Shown piece by piece: positions 54,059 to 54,366 of a stretch of 54,366 nt of DNA. This stretch comes from Acinetobacter sp. B51(2017). GTDB taxonomy: Bacteria > Pseudomonadota > Gammaproteobacteria > Pseudomonadales > Moraxellaceae. The stretch covers positions 1-54,366 of the forward strand of contig NZ_PJRJ01000020.1 in the NCBI RefSeq assembly GCF_003711395.1, in the 5' to 3' direction. The position numbers and the translations under genes were made by a program. Under the pieces are notes generated by a model. It ran no database searches. It saw only the letters and a program-made list of their open reading frames with translations, and was not told the DNA's origin. Within the stretch, counting starts at the first letter, position 1. Each line of letters begins with the position of its first letter.

Positions 54059-54366
54059 AATAAGCTTCTTATTAATTTCACAAGCGATAACCTTCCTTCA
54101 GGTTGATTTTCTCTCACTTAGTGGTTTTCCCAACTTGTTTTGCTTGCTATTTATATAAATTCATATAAAATGATTATCCTGAATAAGAGATGTGGAATAA
54201 AATTCTCCACTCTGCTTACTTCTGACGAAGAAGTAAGAAAATCATTAAGAGATTATGAAGAACAACTTGTGTGGATTTTTACTGGTTGATCAATCGAATA
54301 TATTTTCATTGATAATTGGTAAGAATTTCTCGAAGTTTATTTGAGCAAATTTTTTGTCAGTAATTG
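54059..54366 (+). other. Gene-free right end, possibly ribosomal RNA operon leader
   Basis: No protein gene is visible. There is a possible promoter (TTGCTT at 54140, TATAAA at 54164, 18-base spacing), a hairpin CTTACTTCT/AGAAGTAAG at 54215-54237, and then A/T-rich sequence (ATTATGAAGAACAACTTGTG, TTTTTGTCAGTAATTG) that resembles what I remember of Acinetobacter rrn leader or spacer regions. No mature rRNA begins inside the window, so the identity is an inference. Confidence 0.35.

Noticed and set aside
1..54366. CRISPR arrays, prophage, toxin-antitoxin or defence modules
   Set aside because: No regularly spaced repeats, integrase, phage structural genes or recognisable toxin or nuclease pairs were found; the YgjP-like peptidase stands alone without restriction genes.

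Overview
The window looks like chromosomal core sequence from an Acinetobacter species (Moraxellaceae, Gammaproteobacteria). This rests on the A/T-rich composition, gammaproteobacterial protein sequences throughout, and several small protein families typical of the genus (a YARHG-type secreted protein, a YidB-like protein, DUF6231, DUF2797). I cannot name the species. Most of the window is ordinary housekeeping sequence. I see no CRISPR array, prophage, tRNA gene, biosynthetic cluster or recognisable defence system.

Layout. 1-463: right part of an IS982-family insertion sequence cut by the window edge, then about 500 bp without a recognisable gene. 973-3083: prmB-aroC. 3127-5471 (minus): unknown small protein, YqiJ-like membrane protein, Rieske protein and PfkB-type kinase. 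5707-9812: a PreP-like M16 protease followed by the outer-membrane phospholipase A gene. 9845-11844 (minus): ktrA-ktrB potassium uptake. 12526-14843: divergent ilvA and rpiA, then a YgjP-type metallopeptidase. 15773-20348: argC, a membrane-anchored coiled-coil protein, clpS, clpA. 20415-24307: YnfA, argF, a TetR regulator, two exported unknowns and a CinA-like protein.

24807-30208 (minus) is a complete isc iron-sulfur operon in the order iscR-iscS-iscU-iscA-hscB-hscA-fdx. It has a clear sigma70 promoter overlapped by a near-consensus IscR type 1 operator, and a 13-bp perfect hairpin between iscA and hscB. 30321-31580: a membrane-anchored SCP2/UbiJ-like protein divergent from a phasin. 31737-34003: hup and ppiD. 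34033-38138: DUF2797, DUF6231, YidB-like, porin, HIT and YARHG proteins. 38216-40197 (minus): a PhaC-like alpha/beta hydrolase with serine in place of the PhaC cysteine, followed by a beta-hydroxyacid dehydrogenase. 40331-43773: metZ, ybaB, recR, rnd. 43885-46823: YcgL, a small membrane protein, and a MoxR ATPase / VWA protein pair. 46850-48055: a TrpB-type protein with no trpA or trpF beside it. 48092-50330: a CBS protein and small unknowns. 50725-53354: ftsY and two tandem nitroreductase-like genes, the first degenerate. 53449-54058: a DUF2057 gene broken by a 10-bp tandem duplication. The last 300 bases hold hairpins and a possible promoter and resemble ribosomal-operon leader or spacer sequence.

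Start codons were reassessed for many genes. Several longest open frames begin at TTG or GTG upstream of a better-supported start, and in those cases the shorter version is reported. Bidirectional terminators separate most convergent genes.
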